This document shows, piece after piece, positions 27,084-40,035 of a stretch of DNA of 64,000 nt. The translations under genes and the position numbers were made by a program. The notes below the pieces were generated by a model that ran no database searches, was not told where the DNA came from, and worked only from the letters and a program-made list of their open reading frames with translations. The stretch comes from Ashinkailepas kermadecensis (taxonomy: Eukaryota > Arthropoda > Thecostraca > Neolepadidae), in NCBI GenBank assembly GCA_034440615.1, contig JAOTOM010003995.1:124001-188000 (forward strand), written 5' to 3'. Every line of letters begins with the position of its first letter. Within the stretch, counting starts at the first letter, position 1.

Positions 27084-27206
27084 CCTAGATAGGACCGAAG
27101 GAAGATACTCCTAGATAGGACCGAAGGAAGATGCTCCTAGATAGGACCGAAGGACGATGAGCTTAGATAGGACTGAAGGAAGATGTTGTTTAGGACTGAA
27201 GGAAGT
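27084..27206. repeat. 26-bp minisatellite, about 4-5 copies
   Basis: cctagataggaccgaaggaa recurs. The last copies lose part of the unit. Confidence 0.85.
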
Positions 27207-28278
27207 CCACTTCGTCCAACTTCCTCTATTCACGATTCACAATATCCATCACAAAGTTGATGTTTAACCTGACCCATAATTTCATTTTTCCAAGATGCTT
27301 TTGAATTTTCAGGCGTTAATTTTTAACTTGATGGTGCGTGCACGTCCTTGCAAGTACACAATGCTCCAACCGCAGTAAATCATCGCATGTCTGCCCACAA
27401 CACTGAATGTCGCCACGGCCTACATATGAGCATGGCCTGCCGTTGGTGTGCCGGAATAGCTTCACGTTGAATGTGCATTGCTGATGGTGGTAGTTTGAAT
27501 TTCTGGGTGCACCAACTGCTTGTCTATTTATCGTCCATGTGCGTACATTATCATTGGGCTTACAACATTGCAATTATTGATTACTTGTGTGGTGGTACTT
27601 GTACGCCAGTCGGGTGCCTCTCCTCTTTACCTTGCTGTTGACAGTACCTATTCTTTCTTATTTCTTGGCATTGCTGGGGCCTAAAGCTCTGGCAGGCCCT
27701 TACGGGGTCTGGGGAGGGGCCTTGCTTGGAGGTCTGAGTGGCCCCTCGGATCTCCAAAAGGGGAGGCGGCTGTCCCCTTCACTCTCTGGCTACACTGTTG
27801 GACCCAGTATCCACAGAAAGTGAGTCGATGTCGTGGAATGCAACATTCGATTGATGTGCTTACAACTGAAACAGCAGGTAGATCGGCGTTGCGTAGATTC
27901 CATGGGACAGCGACAGGAAACTATGCCGGACAAGCGTTTGGGTTTCACACAGCGTCGAGAGACGAAATACGTGAAACATCCGCGTTCGTTTCACTTTTCG
28001 TCTCTTCCGTTTCTTTACTTTCCTTCCCGAAACCTTTTCTCCATATGCTTCCCGCTGTCTCTTGTTCGCTCTCGAGTGCCTTCCGATTCAGGCGATCAAT
28101 AGCGGACGGAGGAGGCGCGACCCCTGAGCTCAATGGCGTCGATAGTGACGTCACAACGCCACCAATCAATAACGTCTGAGGCTACACTGAGCAGTCGTGC
28201 AGTTGACATCATCTGCGCAAGTGGTGCACCTGCTGATACGGTTGTACAGCAGCGCATTTCACCGAACGAACTATATCC

Positions 28279-28281
<3 letters not shown>
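27207..28281. other. Unique spacer
   Basis: The segment at about 27665-27780 is GC-rich and resembles an interspersed-repeat end, without a name. No gene recognised. Confidence 0.45.
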
Positions 28282-28364
<83 letters not shown>

Positions 28365-28401
28365 ATGTGTGGACACAAACAGACAGACAGACAGACAGAC
28401 A
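28282..28401. repeat. (GT)n followed by (CAGA)n microsatellites
   Basis: About 39 GT dinucleotides (28282-28359), a short gtatgtgtggacacaaa bridge, then about five cagA tetranucleotides (28380-28401). Confidence 0.97.
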
Positions 28402-30634
28402 ATACAAGCACCTAGTTATATAGTTATATAAATCGGCACAGCACCCTACCTGATTTGTACGTTTGGAAGGGAAACCAGAGATAAAATTACCTCTGGTCAT
28501 TGGTTATCGCAACACTTATAACATATTTAGATTCAGGCATACTTCTAGTATAATGACAATATGTCCAGATTATCATAATCTAGGCTAACTTTGTGATCCA
28601 TGTTGGAGCAATTATGAAGCTAGCCAGATGAGAAGAGCCTGCTTGATCACTAAACGAATTAATACGTTCATGGTGTGCAGCAACTCCCTGACTATCACAG
28701 CATCGGAAACGATGGGAAAACCCGTAGAACAAATTAACTCTGTGATAGACGGAGAATGTGATAGCGGGTAGGATGTGGCATGAGTAAAGCTGTGGAACAC
28801 CAAACGCAACACCGGAAGATTAGGCGCATTGTGCTTTTCGGCCAGCGCACTGCCAACGCGTCGTCCCCACGAACGAAAACGAACACGAAAAGAATCATGG
28901 CTAACAACCTGGACGGATAACCAAATGAGAAAGAAATATTGTTCTGAATGGTCAAGGATGGGGATGCGTGATGCCGTTTGTCGCACCTTTCTACTTGGCC
29001 TGGAGTAGAAGTTAGTGAGAGTGAGGGAGGTTGAACTCTAACCTCCGCCGGCAACGAATAGGCAAATGAATAGACAAAATGAACAGGCAAATCTGCCGCG
29101 CGGCAGGGGCTAAATTATGAATGATAATATATGCATGAAACCAATTATCTCCGGTTTTCTTCACTTCAGGTTACCGATTCAGTGATGTTCGAAACTAGAC
29201 CTGGCCTCGCAGTGTGCGCGCTGAGAACACCACCTTCGATACCATTTGCTCCACAGCAGTAGAAAAGAACGAAGTCGATAAATCCCGTTGCACAGGATGT
29301 GTTCGCCATATATGTGGTTATCATCGAGCGTAGGTCAATGGGGTCATGATCAAATATGGCGTGGACATAAAATTGCGAAGATGACATGCTTGTATCCTCA
29401 AAGTTCACAATTTTTATCATTTACGAATAATTGGCAAGCTGGTAACTCGTGGAATATTTTGTTGATACAAGATCAGAGTTCATCACTTATAGCTGTATCA
29501 AGGCGCACAAAACATTTATAAGACTCTTAGGGTGAAGCAAAGAACTGCACATCTCTAATGATACTCGGGCACCCCTGATATTCGTAAGGCGTCCGTATCG
29601 TTTGATAAGCACCTCCAAATATAAAATGAGAACGCATGAGTAGGTAATCTCATGATTACCATTCGATGTAGCATGTAAAAACCATTAATGACTCTTGTGT
29701 CATACATAAGCCAATTCCACGCTCACCTTCCACTGCCTTTACCCCCACCGCCCATCTAGCTATCCCTGGGAGCAATATCTTACATGTAGGTATATTTATA
29801 GATTGCAATTGTAATTAGCTTTGGACCTCGACAATGAAGCCCGTGGTATGAACTATTCAGTCTAAATTCAGATGGGACAATGAATAGGATCGATGAATAG
29901 ATGAGGAACAATACCAGTATCGATGAATATGAAATAGTTTGCACATATGAACGGCATTGATACCTTAAAACCCAACCAATATGAGATAGACTAGCTAAAC
30001 TAATGTAGTGTTACCGAATTCAGTGCAAGGGCGGATCCAGGAATTGTCATGGGGGCACATTTCCTTGGAGGAACGCCTTCCGCGAAAAAGAAAATCTGTT
30101 GAGCGGGTGATGCACTCGAGCCTTCCTGAAGGGGCTTTCTCGGCCGCAGGGACACCACCTATCCATGGGGAGGGGGCATAAGCCCCCGTCATCTGGTCGC
30201 GATGACAGACAGAAGGCGTGCGGATATCTGTTACGCCCAAGTTATAGATACATGACTTACACTTCATTTGGCGATTGCTTTGACTGGAATTGGTCAGCAC
30301 TGTGATTGCTAAGTTAGATGTGATTTACGAGAAACGAGTAGATGAGGTTAAAGACGTGAACAGATACGACGCAGAACAGCCGGGCCGCGAGGTCCATTCG
30401 CTACGGAGAGGCGGAGCTGGGTGATCGGGTCGATACCAGCGAAAGCATAAAGTTATAGGACTAAGAGACACACCGCACCACCCGGCCGACGAAGAGAGTT
30501 GGCTTTAATGCTGTCTTTCCTTGGGGCTGCTATTCAGTAAGCATATGCATCGCTTTCGCACAACTAACCCCGGAGTCCTCGTGAGGGCTAGTACGCCTAG
30601 TGAGATGAACTGTCTGGTACGGTTTTAGGACAAC
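28402..30634. other. Unique AT-rich spacer
   Basis: At about 30028-30200 a GC-rich segment starts gggcggatccagg and ends with gggggcataagcccccg. It looks like a non-autonomous interspersed repeat, but I cannot classify it. No gene recognised. Confidence 0.45.
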
Positions 30635-31345
30635 AGTTCGTATGATGAATTTCGTACGCAACTGCTCGTACGCAATTCTTCGCATGCCACAAAATTCGTT
30701 TGACAAAATTTGTGCGCAAAATCATACGCAAAACGTTGTGCGAACAAGTTCGCTCGCATATATTCATATGGCATATAGTTCACTTGTAAAATATTAGCAT
30801 CGACAACAGTTCATCATTACAAAAGTTCGTATGGCAAGTTCGTATCGCATGGATAAAGTTCGTACACAAATGTTCGTATGCAAATGGTCGAACGCAACCA
30901 TTTGCATGTAAAAGTTTGCATGACAGTTTGCAAGTTGCAAGTTGCAAGTTTGCATGGGGCTCGTAAAGGAAAAAGTTCGTATGTACAAAAGTATGTATGC
31001 AAATGATCAGCATGAAACCAAACAACATAGCCTAGTCTTGCATGCAACCTAATCTAATCTTGCAAATGGTTTACATGCAACCTTACCCAACCTAGCATAA
31101 CAATCTTCTCCAATGCGAGCTTTTTTCCATACGATCTTTTTCCGTACGACGTTTTACCGTATGAGCTTTTTCCATACGGACTTTTACCCACACAAACATT
31201 TTCGGCAGGAATATTTCGCCATGCAAACTTTATCTCATACGAACTTTTGTCCTTACGAACTTCATCCCATGCGTACTTTATCCATTAGAAGCTTTAGGCA
31301 TGCGAACTTTGTCCTACGAACAATTGCCATGCGAACTTTTGTCCT
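30635..31345. repeat. Degenerate 15-16-bp repeat in two opposite orientations
   Basis: From about 30635 to 30995 the strand carries many copies of aaagttcgtatggca-like words. From about 31108 to 31343 it carries the reverse complement, catacgaactttttcc-like words, at the same spacing. The centre (about 31000-31105) has aacctaatctaatc-type sequence. The two halves therefore form the arms of a large imperfect inverted repeat built of tandem units. Confidence 0.8.
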
Positions 31346-34300
31346 CCACCCGTTTGCTACGCCCTATGGACTCAAGTATTTGCCACGAACGCAGGACTAG
31401 TGCCACGAACGCACGACCAGTGCCTTCCTTACTGAAACGCTACAGTTGGTTTCAGCATTCCCAAATGATCTGGCGTAGACTTCAGCCTCGGAGTTTGTGA
31501 GGGCCAAAGTAGCGGTAGAGTTCCATCGATGACAAATTGCAGCCTCAACTCCCTGTTTAGTAAGTATGTGTATGTCAGGGGAGAACGTTATCCTTACTGT
31601 TCATGGTTTTCTTCCATTTAATCTTTGCATTTCTGCATTGCATTTACGCCATGAAGTAGTGTCCGGGACGTGGAAATTCATTTTTGATAGAATAGAGGGC
31701 ATCGGATCAGAACGTCACCCCTCCCCCACCCCCCGATGACTTCGAAACAAGGGACGACCTTACATCAAATGACATCGAAATAGCAAAAGAATGGAACAAT
31801 GCTGGTTGCATTTGTTGTCAACGTCGCATGCAAAACGACTTAAATGCAGCTTTCAAGACCACAGCCTTTTTTGCCGTAACAATACTCGCAATGTTTCGGG
31901 CAGGCGGCATTGAACAGATCAGACGGTAGTTCCAATTTTACAATGAAGTAGTGGAGCACATACATGTCATGGTGTCCGGCATCTTTTAGAGGAGTGGCAT
32001 CCATTTCTTCAGCTCATCTGAATATGTAGGTAACCGGTTATTCCGCATCCAACCTGCTATCTTAATGACGTCCGTGCCAGTGGGCTACTGGTTTAGCAAA
32101 TCTGTTTGACAAACAGCATCGATTATAAACAACAAGGTAATATGCGCCTGATTGTCTGCTTGTGTTGTTATTTGGGCTTACGGGTGTTTCCACAAATAAT
32201 TGCAAATCAACAATTAATACATAAAATTATTCAAATAGACCATTGCAAAATTCCATAAATAATTCCACAAATAATTCCCAAAATAAGTAGGCATTCAGCG
32301 CCCATAACATTCTGTTGAATGATTGCTAAGATGCATGATCGGGTCTATTTCTTCCTCAACATTCAGATAAGAAGGAACATATCCCTCTGCAATTTACACT
32401 ACGTGCTAACGCGTCTATTTCATCTTTAAATCTGTACTTTCGTCAGATGTTGATCAGCTATCTCCTTATTTTCGCCAACCATTTTGAGTTCCATAACAAT
32501 TCAGTAACTTTCCAGAAAGGGAACATCACAGGAGGCGTAAGCTCTCTTTTTAAGGTCCAAACAGTTTCCGTTAGGAGTTGGTTCTGCTCTCTGGATTCGC
32601 TCGTGACTTCCTCCTACAATTTCGTCTGCACCTTCACGTGTGAGCTATTTATACTCCATTCAACAGTTCCGCCGGCGTGGGCGCCATCTCGGCTCTTCTG
32701 CGTCTCGGTCCGCTTCTGTGCGCCTGTATTCAGCGCCAGACGTATTTCGGAGGACGGCAGTCGTGTCATTGTTGTCCGGCAGCCGCGCTGACAAGCCATT
32801 GTTGCCGCAGAGGCGCCACCTCGCAGCACAAGGCCGCCCCTCGGAAACTCAAAACAGCCCCACACACTCACCGCAAACGAAACGCCACGAATGCGTCACT
32901 TCACACACAGAATGGCGTTCCTAATGGAAGGGCGGGCTCGTAAGCACGGCAACGATGCACCACGTGTTGGTGACACATGTAGTCGATTTGGTGCTGGTTA
33001 ATCCTTTCGCCACGACCCGCCCACTTCCTGCCGAGGCAGACGTGTTCCAGTCACCAAATTCCGTCCAAAAACAGCACCAGTGGACACAATGATTTTCAAA
33101 GTGGAGGTGGACGTCTTCACGGCTAGGGCTGGGCCAACGAAATGCTTATGTACGAAGGACATTTACAATCTTCCCTTCAATGTTACACGTGGCATTTACA
33201 ATGTCTATATCATATCACAAAGCTAGGAAAATATCGTCTCGGGCTTTGCAGGGCACATCCTCAAGGTTTTGGCCACTAAATCCGCTTAGGTGATCTTGTA
33301 GGATGACAGAAGCTAGCTAAGGTGGACATCAGTTTTGCGTCTATATAACGCATTTTTATTCAAATTTCAGAAAGAGGTTAATATAGGCATGGTTTCATGT
33401 CCCATTTAAGTCTGAGAAAGGGGAGGGGACATGGGAGCAGCTGCCAGCCAAACTTTGTCACAATTTAGCATTATCTCTATGACGTCGCAAGAAGAGAAGC
33501 AAAGTTTAAACAAACAATTCCCACAACCTTTCAGATACCATAATAGATACATATCTATCGGCGTGGGTTTGTGAAGTATCAGAAAAAGGAACACTGAACT
33601 CTGAAGAATTACCAGACTTCTTATTGTTCTTGTTGTTGCGAGAGCCTGGCCACTTCCAACCAACTTGTGCCCATTGTACTCCCTCCCCCCCCCCCTCCTT
33701 GGTGAAGTTTTGAGCATAGGCTTTAGTCATCCCCTCCTCCATCCCACGTACACACAACGCTCCATCTCTCATGCTAGTACAGCCTCGTCAAGAGACTCGC
33801 CATGGACCACCTTTGCTATTGACACTACGGGTAGCGGCCGGACACATCAAACGTCAATCAACTCTGCCGATGAAGTGGAGTGCAAATATCTGCAGAAACA
33901 TTGTAGGTACACAATCCCAACATCAACTCGGCAGCCATGCTGTTCAGTGCTTGGTCGTCCTTCGCCGAATATGGAGGGCAATCAGTCGTAAGTAGGAACC
34001 AGCCATGGCAGTTTATCGACGTGAATCTGAACAGCGGTGGGAATGTCAAATCGTCCAACTTATCACATCATGCGATCAGTCGTTCTCGTAAAAGACTGCC
34101 AGGAACGGAGGGATTTAACAGTAAATATGTCCGAATACACTGCTCAAGCGCCTGAAGTTGTTATGAATGGACGTCGGCAAACGACCTGCCTCTTCAGATG
34201 GTGGCAAACGACCGGTCTGCACTCTTCAGATGGTAGCAAACGACCTGTCCAGACCAGCCTGCTAGTGGGCTCGGATTTCCGCAATCAATCAATCACTGCT

Positions 34301-35838
34301 GGTCTGGCGCAAAGAAAAGAATTGACACGCCAGGTCCGCGGCTTAGCACAGCGACAGCTGCGGAGCATGCTGACAAAAATGAGCACAAATCGTCATTAAT
34401 TATAAACTTGAGACAAGGTCTCTGTAGGCGCACGGACACATGGCTGAAACGTGTTCTGACTCATACAGATTCCAAGAGGATCCTCTGAAGATGTGACATT
34501 TGCAAGAACGTGCAGCATACTGACCAGTCAATGCCCCGATACCGAGCTTGAAGGCGGTACACTTGTAATCTAACTGCACCCCTCCAAATGTATTGCAAGC
34601 TTATCATGCCTGCATTGACCTCGTTGAACGTCATCACAGTAGGGTGCTCAGAAAAACAACTCATGAAATTGCTCGGTACAACCGTGGAAGAAGTCGCAAA
34701 AGCCGTACACCCGATGATTCGTGCCATCAAGAGATTGGAAGCAAAATTCCATTGCTATCCGAGAACGTTTGCGCTATATCTCTGACCAGAGTCAGACTGA
34801 CCGTGACCAGTGACAGCGTGCAGACGATAGCAGGCGGCCGCCCTGAGTGTTGCAGTCTGGTAACGGCCGGGCACAACAGCAGCCAGTACCGAAACCACGC
34901 GGCGCGTAGTGGGACGGACCAGGGCACCCGCCGCTCGTCACTGAAAGGCACCTGGAAACGTTTGTGACTCGCGACCACGTACACGTTTTACTGGACCATC
35001 CGAACAGAGAATGCATGTTCCATGCGAATATGGGTGGTGGGAAACCGGTGTTTGTATCATATCTGCGCTTTGTCCCGGTAATAAATCTGGACAATTTTCA
35101 CTGACATCTGACAAATGGCTCGTTCATTCCTTGATTTCAAAACACAAAAGTATCTCTCTCTTCATCCAGGCTTTCCCAACGATTTCTCGCATATGTATAT
35201 ATTTTCTTGTTTTGTCATCAGTCAGCGTGCCGATGTGATAGCGTCAATGCATCTGTGTAGCCTAGGAACTACATAAAATAGTGATCCCAGATATGCACAG
35301 ACAGCTGGATCAGACTTACACTTTGGAATTCTTGACCTTAAATTGTCGGCCGATTCAATTTGGAAAGAATATTTGCCTTTCTTCGTGTCAGAAATTAGTT
35401 TTTGTACTTCTGGACATTGGGGTATTAATTTTGGCTTCCAAATTTGGAACAAAGGACTAGGAACCACAAGTAGAACAGAAAGATCAGAGAAAATGAGATA
35501 CAGCCCTAGTTTACGTACGTAGTTTACATAATGCTCGAACGATTCACCGGGCTTAGGAAACCACAGGTTCTTGGATCTTTATCAAAGCGATGGATTCTCA
35601 CCACTCTTGAAAGTCAAACAACACCATTTTAACCTTCAAACTATATAAAGGAGAGAATAATTACTGGGAAGGGTGACGTTCTGGCTGACTAATACCCATA
35701 GCAAGGCTGTTGTATTTGCAGCCCCTACAGAGCTTAGTGCGAGCTCCAGGAACGCACCGACACCTTATGCCTCACAAATCACTCCCATTTTGGAAGGTAA
35801 GCTTCGACATAGAGAGTCACGTTCTCCTAAAAAGTGAC
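31346..35838. other. Unique spacer, about 4.5 kb
   Basis: Small features only: caaataattcca words near 32190-32285, an 11-C tract at 33685-33695, and a roughly 32-bp repeat with ggcaaacgacc at about 34172-34248. Frames at 32447-32943, 33406-33991 and 35222-35467 show no recognisable domain. Confidence 0.45.
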
Positions 35839-35851
35839 AAAAAGTATCTTG
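35839..35851. repeat. Probable target-site duplication, left copy (PLE)
   Basis: aaaaagtatcttg is identical to 36790-36802. It lies 45 bp before the left inverted arm, whereas the right copy touches the right arm. Confidence 0.55.
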
Positions 35852-35896
35852 TTTAATACAACAAAGAATGGCTTTTAGATGCTCCTGGGTTTTAGA

Positions 35897-36107
35897 CATT
35901 GCGTGTAAAGAAAATATACGACCTTCAATATACCAGGAGGTGCTGAGTTGACATCAAAAGTAACGATAAAGATTATACTTTATCACTCAACGTTTCGGCC
36001 AGGGGCCATCGTCAGGAGTGATGAAAAAAGCTCAAGCTTAAAAAATTGAAAAAAGCACGCGGGAAAAAAAGCGTGTAAAAAGACACGTGTAATGTAGAAA
36101 AGCCTCC
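35897..36107. repeat. PLE left inverted arm
   Basis: Reverse complement of 36587-36789. The main differences are a gacatcaaaag versus tatgg segment and A-run lengths. It contains caacgtttcggccagg, typical of PLE terminal repeats that read out as a Pro-Gly-Arg-Asn-Val-Glu tail on the other strand. Confidence 0.88.
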
Positions 36108-36132
36108 GTAGTTGACAAAATAACGTGCTGGA

Positions 36133-36432
36133 ACATTTTATGTCGGTGAAACCAAACGTAGCATCAGGGATAGGTACAATGAGCACTTGGGAGATACCAG
36201 ACTTCGGAGAGCATACACACCTTTAGGCGAACACATGATCGACAAACATTCTAACATGGAACACAGCGACACTAGCGCAAACTTCAAAGTTGAAATTCTA
36301 GCAACAGCCAGGAACAACGCTGATCTGAAGGTCCTCGAATCTCTACATATACGTAATCTACGGCCGCAACTAAACACGCAAACGACGTCTTGGTATATCA
36401 CATACAATTACATAAACATGAATTATATATAG
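36133..36432 (+). pseudogene. PLE GIY-YIG endonuclease domain, truncated
   Basis: The frame entered at about 36136 reads Phe-Tyr-Val-Gly-Glu-Thr-Lys-Arg-Ser, then Arg-Tyr-Asn-Glu-His, matching the second half of the GIY-YIG core and its following Arg and His positions. About 60 residues on it has Leu-Glu-Ser-Leu-His-Ile-Arg, with the expected metal-binding Glu, and Leu-Arg-Pro-Gln-Leu-Asn. It stops at about 36430. The first GIY segment and the whole reverse transcriptase are absent. In PLEs this domain nicks target DNA for reverse transcription. It is likely inactive here. Confidence 0.72.
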
Positions 36433-36586
36433 TATGTATTACGCGTTATATTGGATATATGTATATATATGTGCGTGAGTGTATGCATCGATATATATGG
36501 ACCATCGGCTCGGGCTTCCTCAGAGGATTCCTTCTTTACATAGTTTGTTTCTGGTTTGGAGTTTCTGTGAGTGTCTGCACCACTGA

Positions 36587-36789
36587 GGAGGCTTTTCTGC
36601 ATTCCACGTGTCTTTTCGCACGCTTTTTCCCGCGTGCTTTTGTAATTTTTTTAAGCTTGAGCTTTCTTCATCACTCCTGACGATGGCTCCTGGCCGAAAC
36701 GTTGAGTAATAAAGTATAATCTTTATCGTTACCATAAACTCAGCACCTCCTGGTATATTGAAGGTCGTATATTTTCTTTACACGCAATG
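36587..36789. repeat. PLE right inverted arm
   Basis: Follows the endonuclease frame by about 155 bp and ends exactly where the 13-bp probable target duplication begins. It includes acgatggctcctggccgaaa. Confidence 0.88.
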
Positions 36790-36802
36790 AAAAAGTATCT
36801 TG
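36790..36802. repeat. Probable target-site duplication, right copy (PLE)
   Basis: aaaaagtatcttg directly follows the right arm, with the same 13 bp at 35839-35851. Confidence 0.55.
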
Positions 36803-39076
36803 CATGACCCAGCGGATTTTAAGTCTCTTTAATACCGTGTATGTTCGTAGTCATGCAGGTAAACGGAATGAATTGTACTTGTTATGAAAAAAGTTTACTT
36901 GAGCTATTCATTGCGTCTTCAGGCGAATTGTAGGCATGTCATGCTATCCGCAGAAAATACAGCCCTATTCAGCTAACGTTAGGGTTCAAAATTCCCGAAA
37001 ATGAACTTCTCCATCAAATAGGGGATTATTTAGGCCGAATAGGCCAGTCATTTAAAGCATCACTCCAAACCCCGACAAAAACACCAAGGGCTCATCTGAC
37101 AGCGATAAGTACATTTGTAGTCGTCTGTGTACCTTGGTTACAATCACGGTTTATTCACCTCAGGAGATAGAACAACAGATGCGAAAAAGAAAATGCCTTG
37201 ATCCCATATAAAGTTATCTTATGGTTTGAATCGTTCTCATAATATGAATCGCTCATCTAATTTACTTAGTTAATGCGTTTCAAGTCAATTTACCTAGCTG
37301 CGCCACAAATTATCTTGTGCTATTTGGGGATACCACACACCAATAAAAACATGGCGAGAGATAAAGCATTTAAATAAGGTTTGAACTATGACTAAAAGTT
37401 TTCTAGCAGTTAGAAGGAAAGCTACTTGAGATTGTTGTATCATCCAGGACATTGTCGTCTTTTGAATAGTATCATCTCTCTTCCTCACTAGAGATGAAAG
37501 TTTCCGTTTCTTGCTTTCTGACTTTCATCCGAATTTTAGTACATTTGTTACAGTTAATACACTAAATATATCGAAGGCGGAAAACATGCGCCGATGCTGC
37601 TTTGTTGTCCCATTCGCAGCATTTCGAAGTTGCATTCTAAAAAGTACTTCTACCTGACGAAATACGATAAATTAGGAAATAATGGTACGAAGGTTGTGTC
37701 TGATGTAAACAGACTTGAAAGCTACGCCATACTTATTGAGTAGCTAAACATTTTTATCTCTAAATCTAGTACTTTAAAATACAAATCCGGCCTGTCGCAG
37801 ACATAGAACGATAAAAAATACCATTGTCTGCCATGTGCTCTGGTCATGCACCGACGTTTCAGGCCCCTGTGAACACTGTCGTAGCTGTGAACAATTTCAG
37901 CTGCTGGACGATTCATAGGCCAGCCTTGTGAGCTGACAGCATCACTGTCAGGGTGGTGTTTTGCCACGGACAGCCGGATGCGACTCGTTCTGGCCAGCTG
38001 ATTATTTCGGGGAAAGACCCAGCTACTCACTTCAGCTCCGGAACATCGAGCATGCGCAAATGGTGGATGTGCTTGTTTCTGGCAGCCAATATTGTGATGT
38101 CTGTCATCCCGCGAGCTCGTCTTTTGTCGTGTCTCCTCATAGCTACACACCGGCGGGCGATGACGTCAAATGCTGTGGTGAAGCGAGCAAAATGTTTGCG
38201 TTAGAATATTAACTGTTAAAAACACGCTTGTTGTTGTTGCACCGCGGTGACGGCGTAAAATGTGCCGGAGTGGGGAAGGAGTGGTATCGAGCATTCCGGC
38301 CCCAGTATGTCACCCAAACTGGCTAACAGTATGCTATGGATGGATAAAGTATCCATGCCTCTGAACAATCATTTCTCTCACCATGTGCTCTTCTTTTGAT
38401 ATCAGTGCCAGTAACAGCACACATTCAGTGAGTTGTGTGACATGAATGCTTCAAAAATGATCCTTCGTTAGCATGTGATATCGTGAACAGCACGCTATTC
38501 ATATTCCATGATGATTATTTGAATTTAAACGTATTGTGATTATATTACATCTAAACTAAGATCCCATTAATCTGGGTCTTCATTTGGTACATTTCCAAGC
38601 ATGTCAAGTATTATACATCCATATGTTGCATTAAACATTCAACAGGATGTCAAAGTTGTGTCGACCCGGATTGCTCGACTCCTCCGTCCGGATGTACAGT
38701 GTGCAGATACAGGCACACATATGTCCATCTGCATCTGTGTGTACAAGTACAACGTACACACAGACAGATAATTCCAGTGACATCTGGTACGCCTGACAAG
38801 GTTTGTACACTGGGCGAACGAGCCAATGTGATTCCTTGTCAGATCTTAACCCAGATTCACGTTTGGTAGCCAAGGTCGTACAGCCGTCCAGGCGTATGTA
38901 GCTGCTGAAGCTGCAGCAAAACAAGTGCACGTAACGGGAAGGGCAGTTGAGATCTTACCTTGCGTACACAAAAACCCGGCCGTAAATATAAAAGCAGACG
39001 TCTGAGTGGGCGGATGGACGCGCACGGAACACTGGCCATCAGGAAGAGGAACGTCGGCTGGCTCTCTGCGTTAGGT
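36803..39076. other. Unique spacer
   Basis: A 142-codon minus-strand frame at 37722-38150 has no recognisable domain. No repeats of note. Confidence 0.45.
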
Positions 39077-39200
39077 CATGGCCGTGGTCGTAGCCGTTGT
39101 AGTGGCCGTGCTCATGGCCGTGGTCGCGGCCGTGGTCGTGGCCGTGGTCGTGGCCGTGGTCGTGGCCGTGGTCGGGATCGTGGTCGTGGCCGCGGATCAC
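39077..39200. repeat. 12-bp (ggccgtggtcgt)n array
   Basis: About ten copies. On the plus strand it lies inside a 102-codon frame (38960-39268) and reads Gly-Arg repeats like a GAR/RGG tract. In another frame it reads Val-Ala repeats. There is no supporting flanking domain, so I treat it as a repeat. Confidence 0.88.
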
Positions 39201-39387
39201 GAACGAACCGAACCAAACCCCGAGCGAGGTTTGGTTATCGTCGAGGTGCCAATGGCGGCTTTCATTAGATCTCGCTGAGCATGTGTACTTATTTCATATT
39301 CTGGAGCCATGTGGCCACTGCTTCCACACATGTATGCAACATTCTGAACATTAGTTACTTTTGCTGCACTCTGCTGCATGTAACGCA

Positions 39388-39512
39388 AGGTGCACGGACC
39401 ACATGAATTGGTGATCAGTGTGCATTAATCGCATAGATTGATCAACGTGCATGAACCACATGGATTGGTGATCAACGTTCATGGATCACATGGATTGGTG
39501 ATCAACGTTTCG
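39388..39512. repeat. 30-bp repeat, about 4 copies
   Basis: accacatggattggtgatca with gtgcatg or gttcatg spacers. The left copies are diverged. Confidence 0.82.
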
Positions 39513-40035
39513 GACAAATACTAAGTATGCCATCCACGTATGAGAAAGCAGCTCAACGTTCACCTTTGTGCGGCCACAAAGAATGCAAGCTGCCTGGTGT
39601 TCTTGGTAGTCCACCATAGGGGCATGGGCCGGAAAGGCGTGGAAGTCGTGACGGTCAGTCCCAGCCAATTGCAAATGCCGTCATCCAGCCACGGCGGAGA
39701 AGTTTCCAGTTTCCCGTTCAAAGTTTTGCCTCGCATGGTTTCCGTTCGTCGCTACAATATGCTGCGGTAAATTAGGGCCGAAAATCCGTTTCGGACCGCG
39801 CCGCATGCTGTGAGCGGCCGTAAAGTCGCGGTCGGCTGGGCAGCGAGACTCGGCACCGATGTGAGCCAACCTGGCGTGTCAGCGGCACAGTGGGCACCGT
39901 CTCCGGAGGGGCAGCGAGGTCCCGATGTAAGCCAGCCTGACGTGTCAGCAGCACAGGAGCGGCGGCCAGGTTCGCTCCTCACAGCAGTCACTGGTCAGAC
40001 TCCAGAGGCGAACTTGCTGACACGCTCCACGGCCA
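39513..40035. other. Spacer with a two-copy 72-bp duplication
   Basis: gggcagcgag and gtgtcagc.gcaca recur 72 bp apart between about 39836 and 39955, CpG-rich. No gene recognised. Confidence 0.5.

Larger units (their letters stand above)
35852..36789 (+). mobile_element. Penelope-like element fragment with inverted arms
   Basis: A left arm (35897-36107) and a right arm (36587-36789) are reverse complements of each other at about nine in ten positions, with cattgcgtgtaaagaaaata at the outer ends. Between them lies a GIY-YIG endonuclease frame. PLEs are known to end in long terminal-like repeats with inverted, truncated partners and to encode reverse transcriptase plus GIY-YIG nuclease. The reverse transcriptase is missing, so this is a 5'-truncated copy. 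Confidence 0.72.

Noticed and set aside
37722..38150. 142-codon minus-strand gene
   Set aside because: Moderate length in unique DNA but no recognisable domain, and such a length can occur by chance in a window this size.
38960..39268. Protein with a Gly-Arg (GAR/RGG) tract
   Set aside because: The tract is a 12-bp simple repeat, open in more than one frame. Flanking codons show no RNA-binding domain.
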